From NCBI GenBank assembly GCA_016283095.1, contig JAEEMG010000008.1, positions 1 to 40,663 of the forward strand: a DNA stretch of 40,663 bases. The letters run 5' to 3'. A program made the translations under genes and the position numbers. The DNA is from Paludibacteraceae bacterium (GTDB lineage: Bacteria; Bacteroidota; Bacteroidia; Bacteroidales; Paludibacteraceae). Of the stretch, positions 1-8,774 are shown in pieces (the stretch's first letter is position 1; every line of letters starts with the position of its first letter). The notes under the pieces are model-generated. The model saw only the letters and a program-made list of their open reading frames with translations, made no database searches and was not told the DNA's origin.

Positions 1-1
1 A

Positions 2-472
2 CTGGGAGACGCTATCACGTCATTCTGTTTCGCATTCAGCAATTGCCAAAGCATTGAAATTCAAGGATTGCCAAATGGCATCGAAACAAACATCAGCAAT
101 GACACCTTGTTCGTTAGCGGAACTCCAACTGAAATAGGAAACTATTCTTGGAACGCTAAAACAGTCGGAGGAATCTCAGAAACGACAATAACTGGTCAGA
201 TCAATGTGATCAACGACCCTACGTCGACGAAAGATATAAGCCATGAATCAATCTTTGTGCAGAATGTGATTGACGACAGATTGAACATCTGGATTGCCAA
301 CGAAACAGATGTAAAAATTGAAATCATAACGCTTACTGGACAGGTAGAAGAAAGCATCGAGCATACGTCAGGAGATATTTCCGTCGACTGCTCAAATCTA
401 AATAAAGGCGTCTATATTGTCAGAATCACAACTTCCGACAATGTGATAGCGAAAAAAATGGTAAAGAGATAA
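2..472 (+). CDS. Secreted T9SS cargo protein, C-terminal fragment (5' end outside window)
   Basis: The reading frame is open from base 2, so this is the end of a longer gene and the first internal Met is not its start. About 156 residues are visible. The first ~75 resemble the small Ig-like module common in Bacteroidetes polysaccharide-degrading exoproteins: a GLPNG turn, then a V-SGTPTEIGNY-type strand and an ITGQINV end. The last ~80 residues form a type A T9SS C-terminal sorting domain, with an ITLTGQ strand, a LNKGVYIVRI motif and a basic KKMVKR end. The product is therefore expected to cross the outer membrane through T9SS and be anchored or released. The catalytic part is missing from the window; a pectate-lyase-like enzyme often carries this tail, but that is only a guess. 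A strong terminator follows 10 bases after the stop. Confidence 0.8.
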   Translation: MGDAITSFCFAFSNCQSIEIQGLPNGIETNISNDTLFVSGTPTEIGNYSWNAKTVGGISETTITGQINVINDPTSTKDISHESIFVQNVIDDRLNIWIANETDVKIEIITLTGQVEESIEHTSGDISVDCSNLNKGVYIVRITTSDNVIAKKMVKR

Positions 473-482
473 ATTTGTTTAA

Positions 483-520
483 GGGCAAATAGAAACTGAC
501 TATTTGCCCGTTTTTTCTTT
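483..520 (+). terminator. Intrinsic terminator after the T9SS cargo gene
   Basis: A perfect 10-bp stem, GGGCAAATAG (483-492) with CTATTTGCCC (500-509), has a 7-base loop and is followed by TTTTTTCTTT. It ends transcription of the upstream gene. The right arm overlaps a possible -33 element of the next promoter. Confidence 0.9.
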
Positions 521-529
521 CAATTTGAC

Positions 530-537
530 TATTTTTG
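530..537 (+). promoter_or_regulatory. Bacteroidetes-type -7 box before the DUF4230 gene
   Basis: TATTTTTG matches TAnnTTTG and lies 29 bases before the chosen ATG. A TTTG at 503-506, inside the terminator right arm, could be the -33 element with a 23-base spacer, which is long. Confidence 0.5.
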
Positions 538-566
538 CATCTGAATATTCAGAAATAAATGAGCAA

Positions 567-1142
567 ATGAAAAAGTCAACAATCATCTTTATCTCCATAG
601 TCATAATCGCTTTGGGCACACTTTTCTTGTCAATGAGACGCTGTTCCAAAGAAGGAATTAAAATTGAAAGAAACGAGGAGATTGTCTACACACCGAATAT
701 CATCACAGAGGTGAAGAAAATAGGCAAATGGGAGTTTCTTTCAATCAAAATAGAGGAACTTGTCGACACGACCAAAGGAGTCTTGTTCAAAGACAAACTG
801 TCCGCAATCTATTCCGGGACACTAAGATATGGAATCGATTGCAGCAAAGCCGAAGAAGATTGGTTCACACAGAAAGAAGACACTGTGTTTGTGAGTCTGC
901 CTAAAGTGACACTGTTGGATGACTATTTCCTCGACGAAGCCGCCACAAAGACAGTGTTCGCATCCGGATCATTTTCTTCCGACGACCGACGTGATTTGAG
1001 GGAAAGAGCGATCAGACGGATGTTGGCAAAGAGTGAAAAGATGGGATACAGAGAGACTGCCCAAGAAAACGCGAAAGAGCAGATCACGATGTTTCTCCAA
1101 CAGTTAGGAATAAAAAATATTGTTTTCATGGATCGGAATTAG
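567..1142 (+). CDS. DUF4230-like membrane-anchored protein of unknown function
   Basis: The 191-residue product starts with a basic, strongly hydrophobic segment (about residues 1-23, MKKSTIIFISIVIIALG) that is a single inner-membrane anchor or uncleaved signal. The remaining soluble part has the look of DUF4230: a VTEVKKIGKWEF-like strand, a central Y-G-TLRYGID strand, a VSLPKVTLLDDYF strand and a helical C-terminus (RRDLRERAIRRMLAKSEKMG). The frame is open upstream to 504, but that start lies inside the preceding terminator and upstream of the -7 box, so the ATG at 567 was chosen. The function of this family is not known to me. The GH43 gene begins 55 bases later and may be co-transcribed. 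Confidence 0.75.
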   Translation: MKKSTIIFISIVIIALGTLFLSMRRCSKEGIKIERNEEIVYTPNIITEVKKIGKWEFLSIKIEELVDTTKGVLFKDKLSAIYSGTLRYGIDCSKAEEDWFTQKEDTVFVSLPKVTLLDDYFLDEAATKTVFASGSFSSDDRRDLRERAIRRMLAKSEKMGYRETAQENAKEQITMFLQQLGIKNIVFMDRN

Positions 1143-1158
1143 GTTTGCAGCCGACGTT

Positions 1159-1194
1159 ACAAATCTGATTGCCTGTCCCGACAAAAGGATTTGT
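1159..1194 (+). promoter_or_regulatory. Possible hairpin over the GH43 translation start region
   Basis: ACAAATC (1159-1165) can pair with GATTTGT (1188-1194), three bases before the ATG, enclosing the purine-rich AAAAGG. It could limit ribosome access. Only a 7-bp AT-rich stem with a 22-base loop, so the call is weak. Confidence 0.2.
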
Positions 1195-1197
1195 ATT

Positions 1198-4089
1198 ATG
1201 AAAGATTTTATCAAGATTTTAATCGTAGTGCTACTGGCAGTGTTGCTGGTAAACAAGATATGGGCTGGGCAGGTGCCTGTGCACGACCCTTCTATCGTCG
1301 TTGTGTATAAAGATGCCCAAGGCAACAGCTATCCTGAACAAAGTGCCAATCACGACCGTACCAAATACTATTATGTGATGGGAACCCAACTCGGTGCGGC
1401 TTACTCCACAGACATGCTTGACTGGACCGCATTCACACCCTCTTTCGCTGTGAATGGGAAGGTGACGACAGACCTTTGCTCCGTGTTTGGAGAGAACACT
1501 GCATGGTCGGGATGGACAAACAACCAAGCCAAACTTAAAGAGAATCTTTGGGCTGCCGACATCATCTGGAACAGAGAGATGAAGAAATGGTGCATGTACT
1601 ACTCTATCAATGGCGACGATTGGATGAGCAGCATCTGTATGCTTGCCAGCGACAAGATAGAAGGTCCATACCAAAGAGTCGGATCTGTGGTGTTCGGCGG
1701 AATGGACGGAATGAGCAATGGAGCTGGAAACAATGATTTCAAAAAAGTGACAGGACAAAACACAATTCCAAGCAAATACTATTCATCCGATGGCGGTTGG
1801 GGAGGAACTTACGGTTCAAGCTGTATCGATCCAAACGTAAAATACGATGAAAACGGAGATTTATGGCTGATCTATGGCTCATGGAGCGGCGGAATATTCG
1901 TGATCAAACTTGATAACAAAACCGGTCTGCGCGACTACTCATATAATTATGGATATAATCCAGTAGACGGTGCTGTGTGGGAAGGCTCACGTCTACGCTA
2001 CGATGAATATATGGGCGTGCATATAGCCGGAGGATATTACGTCAGCGGAGAAGGTCCGTATATCGAATATATGAAAGATGGCGACGGGAATGGCTTCTAC
2101 TATCTCTTCATGTCATACGGGTTCTATTCTCCAGAAGGAGGCTACAATATGCGACTGTTCAGAAGTGATAAAATCACCGGTCCATACAAAGATGTCACAG
2201 GCGACGACGCTGTGTTCAACAAAGCAATCTATCCCAACTATGGCAACAACACGACTTACGGAGTGTCGTTGATGCAGAACTATTCGTGGGGATGGTGGAC
2301 AAACAACAAAACCATCACAGACTACGATCAGGTGGGAGGCGGACAGACCGCGCAGGGACACAACTCCGCCCTTATGGATGAGGATGGCAAATGCTACGTC
2401 ATCTACCATGTGAAAGACAACACAGGCAACGGTTATGGATGGCATCACGTCGAAAGCCATCCTATGGTGTTCACGTCGGACGGTTGGCCACTCGTCGCTC
2501 CATTTGAGACTCGTCTTGGAGAATATACTGACAAAGACACAGTGTATAAAGAGCAGGATATCATGGGTGAATACGCAGTGCTCACACATAATGCCGTCGA
2601 CTATGCGGCTCTTGCCTGCAACAAAACAGGCACAATGCGTCTGAACGCAGACCACTCTATCTCTGCTGATTATTCCGGCACTTGGAACTACGACTACGCA
2701 AATGGGAAACAATTCATCACACTTAAAACAACCGTCGGCACATTCAACGGAACCATACTCGACCAAAGAATGGAAGACAACGGCCGCAAGACACTTTGTC
2801 TAACCGCAATGAATCCAGCTAACGAACTTTGTCTTTGGGCGTACCGTCTTCCACAATCAAAATATGGAACGGAGACTGTTTTCGAACCTTTTTATCGCAT
2901 AGGAGACAAAGAGCAGACATTGGTATGGAACGAAACAGACAAATTTCTGAAAACAGAAGCTCCTGCAGGAGATTTTGAAATAACATTCAAATTCCACAAC
3001 CACAATAAAGGTGTGAACAATTGGGACAACTGGGCATTGAGATTCGAGGAAAGCGCAGATAATTTCTGGGCGTTGAGAGCCGACGGATACAGCGTAGAGA
3101 CATTCTCCGGATCAACAGTATCATATTCAAACCCAAAGACATGGAAAGAGTTTGATGATAAAGATGTCGACGTGAAGATAATCCGTCAGGGTGCTTCTAT
3201 CCACGTATCAGCAGCTGTTGACGGAAAAGACATTTATGGAGTGTTGTCGAAGAGTTCACCCAAAGGAGCGTTGACCGTATACCTTGGAGGAGAAAGCACA
3301 TATCTTGATGTGCAAAAGATGACAGTAGCAAGTTTGAAAGAGAGAGAAATCATCGGCAGTGTGACAAATTACGGAATATATAAAGATGCATTCAACACAA
3401 AAAGTGGAGCATCAAAGAGTTTTAGCGGAGATTTCCACACTCATTACACATTCAACAACTTCCATTCGTCAAACGAGACAAAGAATTGGAACAATTTCAT
3501 CATCAAGAACACGATCAACGGCAAAACCGGATTCATCAGAGCCGACGCGTACCAGTTTGACAGCGAAGGAACATTCACATTCAAGACATCATGGGGAGAT
3601 GATTGGGAAACATTCGTGAAGATGCTCACACAAGCCAAAGTAGATATTGATATAGAACGCATTGGCTCTACAATCATCTACACTTGCGACATCAAATCAT
3701 ACGACGGACTATCCGGCACAATGACTGTGACACAAGATGGAATCACAGCACAAAGCTTCGGACTCAGTCTGACAGAAGAAGCGTCGCAGATAGATATCCT
3801 TGAAATCATGGATTTGAAGACGGTGGAGACTGGAATCATCGAGGATCCGACAATAGCGGAGACTGTAGAGGCTGACAATACAATCGTCTATCCGACAATT
3901 ACAGACAACATAGTGAATGTGCGATCTGCAAACTTAGATGGAACCGCCACCCTACACGCATCTAACGGAGTAACGATTGCCAAAAAGAAAGCCGTAAACG
4001 GAGCAGTGGAATTTGATTTAAGCAATCAGCCAAGCGGAGTATATGTTGTGGTGGCAGAAGGAAAAGTGGAGAAGATAATAAGGAAGTAA
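1198..4089 (+). CDS. Secreted GH43-family glycosidase (arabinanase/xylosidase type) with T9SS tail
   Basis: The 963-residue precursor starts MKDFIKILIVVLLAVLLV and is probably cleaved after Ala23. The five-bladed GH43 propeller follows, with its three acidic residues visible: Asp30 in VHDPS (base), Asp211 in SCIDPNV (pKa modulator) and Glu285 in EGPYIEY (acid). GHNSALMDEDGKCYVIYH is the typical last blade. Around residues 460-560 a small beta domain (GTMRLNADHSISADYSG) resembles the C-terminal domain of bacterial endo-arabinanases. Two related ~150-residue beta-sandwich-like modules follow (about 563-715 and 722-880). The last ~80 residues are a T9SS sorting domain ending KVEKIIRK. Exact substrate cannot be read; arabinan or arabinoxylan is the usual inference. 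The frame is open to 1120, but the ATG at 1198 gives a clean signal peptide and has AAAAGGA about 9 bases upstream. Confidence 0.9.
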   Translation: MKDFIKILIVVLLAVLLVNKIWAGQVPVHDPSIVVVYKDAQGNSYPEQSANHDRTKYYYVMGTQLGAAYSTDMLDWTAFTPSFAVNGKVTTDLCSVFGENTAWSGWTNNQAKLKENLWAADIIWNREMKKWCMYYSINGDDWMSSICMLASDKIEGPYQRVGSVVFGGMDGMSNGAGNNDFKKVTGQNTIPSKYYSSDGGWGGTYGSSCIDPNVKYDENGDLWLIYGSWSGGIFVIKLDNKTGLRDYSYNYGYNPVDGAVWEGSRLRYDEYMGVHIAGGYYVSGEGPYIEYMKDGDGNGFYYLFMSYGFYSPEGGYNMRLFRSDKITGPYKDVTGDDAVFNKAIYPNYGNNTTYGVSLMQNYSWGWWTNNKTITDYDQVGGGQTAQGHNSALMDEDGKCYVIYHVKDNTGNGYGWHHVESHPMVFTSDGWPLVAPFETRLGEYTDKDTVYKEQDIMGEYAVLTHNAVDYAALACNKTGTMRLNADHSISADYSGTWNYDYANGKQFITLKTTVGTFNGTILDQRMEDNGRKTLCLTAMNPANELCLWAYRLPQSKYGTETVFEPFYRIGDKEQTLVWNETDKFLKTEAPAGDFEITFKFHNHNKGVNNWDNWALRFEESADNFWALRADGYSVETFSGSTVSYSNPKTWKEFDDKDVDVKIIRQGASIHVSAAVDGKDIYGVLSKSSPKGALTVYLGGESTYLDVQKMTVASLKEREIIGSVTNYGIYKDAFNTKSGASKSFSGDFHTHYTFNNFHSSNETKNWNNFIIKNTINGKTGFIRADAYQFDSEGTFTFKTSWGDDWETFVKMLTQAKVDIDIERIGSTIIYTCDIKSYDGLSGTMTVTQDGITAQSFGLSLTEEASQIDILEIMDLKTVETGIIEDPTIAETVEADNTIVYPTITDNIVNVRSANLDGTATLHASNGVTIAKKKAVNGAVEFDLSNQPSGVYVVVAEGKVEKIIRK

Positions 4090-4105
4090 TTGAAAAATGA
4101 GGATT

Positions 4106-4231
4106 GTTAAGGGCGGAACGCCCTAACCCATCCACACGTGCGAGCCGTAGGCGAGCACATAAAATTTAATAAAAACCACAGAAGCACGAATTTCATAGGA
4201 TTTCTATTGCGGGCAGGTTTGAAACCTGCCC
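4106..4231. repeat. Cluster of three palindromes (REP-like element)
   Basis: First hairpin: GTTAAGGGCG (4106-4115) with CGCCCTAAC (4119-4127), one bulged A and a GAA loop. Second: GTGCGAGCC (4138-4146) with GGCGAGCAC (4150-4158), which pairs throughout except for a tandem G.A/A.G step, with a GTA loop. Third: GGGCAGGTTT (4211-4220) and AAACCTGCCC (4222-4231), a perfect palindrome around one G. None has a T-tract, so they are not standard terminators. Clustered GC-rich palindromes in an AT-rich gap resemble REP/BIME-type dispersed elements. No second copy was found in this window. Confidence 0.55.
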
Positions 4232-4520
4232 CTACGATCTATTTTATAATGAATAATTATAAAAAAAAGAGGATAAGAATAAATTTTGGAAAGGAATAAA
4301 GCTAAGCCTAAAATCATATAAAATGTCCGATGCAGACTATATATTCCACGAAAAGTACACGACAATTCCGTCGAGGCCGAACAAACATAGATATTCAAAA
4401 CGTGACATTACAAATCGAAAGAATATGCTAAACAACATTTACAGTCTGTAAAAAACAAGAAATATTTTCTAACAACCCGTTATTTTTTTGACAAAAAGTT
4501 TTTCAGTCTAAAAAAATAAA

Positions 4521-4528
4521 TATATTTG
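4521..4528 (+). promoter_or_regulatory. -7 box of the ATP synthase operon promoter
   Basis: TATATTTG is a good match to TAnnTTTG, followed by CA. It lies 88 bases before the atpD ATG, implying a leader of about 80 bases. The -33 element is not clear; T-rich sequence at 4498-4503 is the best placed candidate. Confidence 0.6.
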
Positions 4529-4567
4529 CAATAACAAAAGCGTGGGTAACTATGCTTTGAGAGATAG

Positions 4568-6121
<1,554 letters not shown>

Positions 6122-6129
6122 GAATCGAC

Positions 6130-6375
6130 ATGAAATTAGATATCATTTCACCAGATAAACTGATTTTTTCAGGAGACGTGGAAAGTGTAAAACTTCCAGG
6201 TACAGGCGGAGGTTTTGAGGTTCTGCCACATCATGCTGCGATCATCTCGTCGCTAAAAGAGGGAGATATCGTCTACGTTTCAGGAGGCGAGACAACAACT
6301 CTTCGTGTAGACGGTGGTTTTGCAGAGGTTAGAAACAACGAAATTTCAGTCTGTGTAGAAAAAGTATTGGGATAA
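6130..6375 (+). CDS. atpC: F1Fo ATP synthase subunit epsilon (short form)
   Basis: Rotor-stalk subunit of only 81 residues. The whole N-terminal beta-sandwich is present (MKLDIISPDKLIFSGDVESV, then PGTGGGFEVLPHHAAIIS and LRVDGGFAEVRNNEISVCVE). The C-terminal two-helix domain of the ~135-residue epsilon of proteobacteria and bacilli is absent. That domain is the one that inserts into F1 and inhibits ATP hydrolysis, so inhibition by that route is not expected here. The short form is usual in Bacteroidetes, and no frameshift is needed to explain it. Confidence 0.95.
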   Translation: MKLDIISPDKLIFSGDVESVKLPGTGGGFEVLPHHAAIISSLKEGDIVYVSGGETTTLRVDGGFAEVRNNEISVCVEKVLG

Positions 6376-6381
6376 GAGGTG

Positions 6382-6795
6382 ATGAATAGAGAGAATTACA
6401 AAAGAAACATTGTCATATCGAATTTTGCGTTGGCAGCGCTACTCTACTCCATCGGGAGATTGGTATTCGCCATCAAACCAGAGTTTGGATTCAGTATGTT
6501 TCCCACAATTCCCGCATTCTTCTTCTTATTGACATTACTAATTCTAATTTCAATCACAAAAGCGGCGATTGTAGACGCGAAGAAATTCCATTTGAATTAC
6601 TTGATAACACGCACCGTCAAACTCATATTATTAGTTGCATTCTGCCTAGTATATGTGATGTGCAACGGTGAGAACAACATCAGTTTCATATCTTCAGTCG
6701 TTGTCTGTTATTTATGTTACACTGCTTATGAGGCATTTATGTTGAAGAAATTCAACGATATGTTGTCAAAAGAAAGTAACAAAGTAGAACAATAA
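6382..6795 (+). CDS. Small membrane protein inside the atp operon (AtpI-position protein)
   Basis: About 137 residues with four predicted membrane spans: roughly residues 10-29, 37-58, 70-90 and 98-118 (for example NIVISNFALAALLYSIGRLVFAI is the first). A GTG at 6379 precedes the ATG at 6382 directly; ATG is preferred. It lies between atpC and atpB with gaps of 3-6 bases, so it is made with the synthase. By position and topology it could assist assembly of the c ring, as AtpI does, or Mg2+ supply, but I see no sequence motif of AtpI and do not claim homology. Confidence 0.8.
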   Translation: MNRENYKRNIVISNFALAALLYSIGRLVFAIKPEFGFSMFPTIPAFFFLLTLLILISITKAAIVDAKKFHLNYLITRTVKLILLVAFCLVYVMCNGENNISFISSVVVCYLCYTAYEAFMLKKFNDMLSKESNKVEQ

Positions 6796-6798
6796 AAA

Positions 6799-7869
6799 AT
6801 GATTCGCATGAATTTGTTCAGTAAACTTATAACAATCCTGATGATTCTGTTTGCGCCACTTGTGGCACAGGCGAATGAGCATCAAGAATCCGAAGGCGAA
6901 GGCAAAGTCGACGTGAAGGAATTGGTGTTCGGACATATCGGAGACTCATATTCATGGCATATAATCGGCGATTTAGCAATTCCATTGCCTTGTATTGTGT
7001 ATGGTCAGAATGGCTTGGACGTATTCATGTCGAGTGAACTAGGCCACGGAGGTCATTACAAAGAGTACAAAGGCTACACAATCGCAGCCGAGGGTCAGCC
7101 AAACGCAGGCAAGATTGTTGAGGTCAGCACAGGAGAGCGTCCATTCGACATCTCAATCACAAAAAACGTGCTTTTCCTTTTCATCAGCTCAGGTTTGATG
7201 CTCTGGATCTTCCTAAGTATCTCAAAAAGATATAAAGAAGACTACTGGAGAAAGCCAGAAGGCAAGCAGGCGTTTTTGGAGCCACTCATTGTTATGATTG
7301 AGAAAGACGTGATTGAGCCATGTGTTGGTAAGAACGTTGAGAAATTCAGTCCATTCTTGCTTACAGTGTTCTTCTTCATCATGATTAACAACTACTTAGG
7401 ATTGATTCCTATCTTCGGTTCTAACTTGACAGGAAACATTGCATGTACAATGGTATTGGCCGTTTTCACATTCTTGATCACAAACTTCAAGGCAGGCACA
7501 AAGCACTATTGGTTGGAAATGGTAAACCCAGAAGTTCCAATGTGGTTGAAGCTACCTATTCCATTGATGCCATTGATTGAGATCATCGGTATGTTCACAA
7601 AACCAATCGCATTGTGTATCCGTCTTTTCGCCAACATGTTGGCAGGACACGTGATGCAGCTAGTGCTTATCGGATTGATTTTCATTTTCTCAATCAATGT
7701 AGGAATTGGAAGTGGAGCTTATGGAGTATCAATTCTATCATGTGCATTGGTAATCTTCATGACATTGCTTGAGTGCTTGGTATGTTTCATTCAGGCTTAC
7801 GTGTTCACTACCCTATCAGCCTTGTTCATCGGCTTGGCACAAGTAGAGCCACACGAGGAGAAGCACTAA
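6799..7869 (+). CDS. atpB: F1Fo ATP synthase subunit a
   Basis: Membrane stator subunit forming the ion half-channels, 356 residues. The essential arginine is Arg275 in the motif LCIRLFANMLAGHVMQL, and the last helices (LECLVCFIQAYVFTTLSALFIGLA) are typical. The protein is about 100 residues longer than E. coli subunit a, because it has an N-terminal signal peptide (LITILMILFAPLVAQA) and a periplasmic segment rich in His, Glu and Gly before the first conserved span; such an extension is common in this phylum. A Met at residue 4 (6808) is an alternative start. Confidence 0.98.
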   Translation: MIRMNLFSKLITILMILFAPLVAQANEHQESEGEGKVDVKELVFGHIGDSYSWHIIGDLAIPLPCIVYGQNGLDVFMSSELGHGGHYKEYKGYTIAAEGQPNAGKIVEVSTGERPFDISITKNVLFLFISSGLMLWIFLSISKRYKEDYWRKPEGKQAFLEPLIVMIEKDVIEPCVGKNVEKFSPFLLTVFFFIMINNYLGLIPIFGSNLTGNIACTMVLAVFTFLITNFKAGTKHYWLEMVNPEVPMWLKLPIPLMPLIEIIGMFTKPIALCIRLFANMLAGHVMQLVLIGLIFIFSINVGIGSGAYGVSILSCALVIFMTLLECLVCFIQAYVFTTLSALFIGLAQVEPHEEKH

Positions 7870-7876
7870 CACGTAG

Positions 7877-7896
7877 AGACACACGGACGTGCGTCT
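7877..7896 (+). repeat. Palindrome between atpB and atpE
   Basis: AGAC-A-CACG (7877-7885) pairs with CGTG-C-GTCT (7888-7896), with one mismatch and a tiny loop. No T-run follows. With the second hairpin at 7923-7943 it fills the only sizeable gap (111 bases) inside the operon. Confidence 0.45.
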
Positions 7897-7922
7897 AAAT
7901 AACAAATCAAAAAAAAACACAT

Positions 7923-7943
7923 TGTCGCTATAAAACAGCGACA
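7923..7943 (+). promoter_or_regulatory. Hairpin in the atpE leader
   Basis: TGTCGCT (7923-7929) and AGCGACA (7937-7943) form a 7-bp stem with a 7-base A-rich loop, 37 bases before atpE. A purine/A-rich unstructured leader follows. It lacks a T-tract. An mRNA processing or stabilising role, raising subunit c output, is my inference. Confidence 0.45.
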
Positions 7944-7980
7944 TAACAAAAAGAAATAAAAACAAAAAAAATTTAATACT

Positions 7981-8247
7981 ATGTTATCATTAGCAATTTT
8001 GGCTCAAATTTCGGAGGTAGCCGCTCCAGCATTGTTAGCAAAAGCAGGTGCAACAATTGGTGCAGGTATCGCAGTTATCGGTGCAGGTCTTGGTATCGGT
8101 AAGATTGGTGGTTCAGCAATGGAAGCTATGGGACGTCAGCCAGAAGCTGCAGGAGAGATCCGTAACAACATGATCGTTGCTGCCGCTCTTGTGGAAGGTG
8201 TTGCATTCCTTGCCATCATCGTATGTATCTTGGCTCTATTCGTATAA
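7981..8247 (+). CDS. atpE: F1Fo ATP synthase subunit c
   Basis: The 88-residue proteolipid has two membrane helices joined by the conserved polar loop GRQPEA. The ion-carrying carboxylate is Glu72 in ALVEGVAF. Na+-type rings carry Gln in helix 1, 13 residues before the loop Arg, and Ser/Thr after the glutamate; here these places hold Ile and Gly, so a proton-type ring is expected. About ten copies form the rotor. The 111-base leader with two hairpins sets it apart from its tightly packed neighbours. Confidence 0.98.
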   Translation: MLSLAILAQISEVAAPALLAKAGATIGAGIAVIGAGLGIGKIGGSAMEAMGRQPEAAGEIRNNMIVAAALVEGVAFLAIIVCILALFV

Positions 8248-8268
8248 TAGAAATAAAAATTCATCTAC

Positions 8269-8769
8269 ATGGAACTATTGACCCCTGACTTCGGTTTGGT
8301 CTTCTGGATGGTGATATGCTTCACTGCCGTTTTTCTTATCTTGAAGAAATACGGTTGGCCAGTTATCGTCGGGATGATCAATAAGCGAAGTGACGAAATC
8401 GAAGAATCAATCTTGAAGGCTAACGAGGCAAACGCTCGTCTTGCAGGAACAAACGCAGAGACAGAGAGATTGCTTGCCGAGGCAAAGAACGAGAGATTGG
8501 AATTATTAAAAGAAGCTTCTAAGCAGAAAGATCAGATCATCGCCGACGCAAAGGCAGAAGCAGCTAAGAAGGCGCAGGATTTGCTTGATAAAGCTAAAGA
8601 AGACATCCAATTGGAGCGTGACAACGCAATCAAAGAGATTCGCACTCAGGTTGCAGAGTTGTCAGTAAGTATCGCTGAAAAAGTGGTACGCGAGAAGCTT
8701 TCTGGTGACAAAGCCGGACTTGATATGATCAACAAGCTTTTGGATGAAGTAAATATCGCTAAATCGTAA
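8269..8769 (+). CDS. atpF: F1Fo ATP synthase subunit b
   Basis: Peripheral stalk subunit, 166 residues. One N-terminal membrane helix (FGLVFWMVICFTAVFLILKK) continues into a long charged helix rich in Ala, Glu and Lys (residues ~45-145) that dimerises as a right-handed coiled coil. The C-terminal end (VAELSVSIAEKVVREKLSG) is the delta-binding part. There is only one b gene, so a homodimer is expected, unlike the b/b' pair of phototrophs. atpH starts 5 bases after the stop. Confidence 0.97.
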   Translation: MELLTPDFGLVFWMVICFTAVFLILKKYGWPVIVGMINKRSDEIEESILKANEANARLAGTNAETERLLAEAKNERLELLKEASKQKDQIIADAKAEAAKKAQDLLDKAKEDIQLERDNAIKEIRTQVAELSVSIAEKVVREKLSGDKAGLDMINKLLDEVNIAKS

Positions 8770-8774
8770 AACTG

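Noticed and set aside
1231-2766. Two long minus-strand frames (175 and 217 codons) opposite the GH43 gene
   Set aside because: They lie wholly within a well-supported gene, show no domain, and are Cys/His/Val-rich as expected of a mirrored frame.
4204-4398. 64-codon minus-strand frame in the gap before atpD
   Set aside because: Its end is made by the palindrome, its composition is not protein-like, and it has no promoter or neighbour in the same direction.
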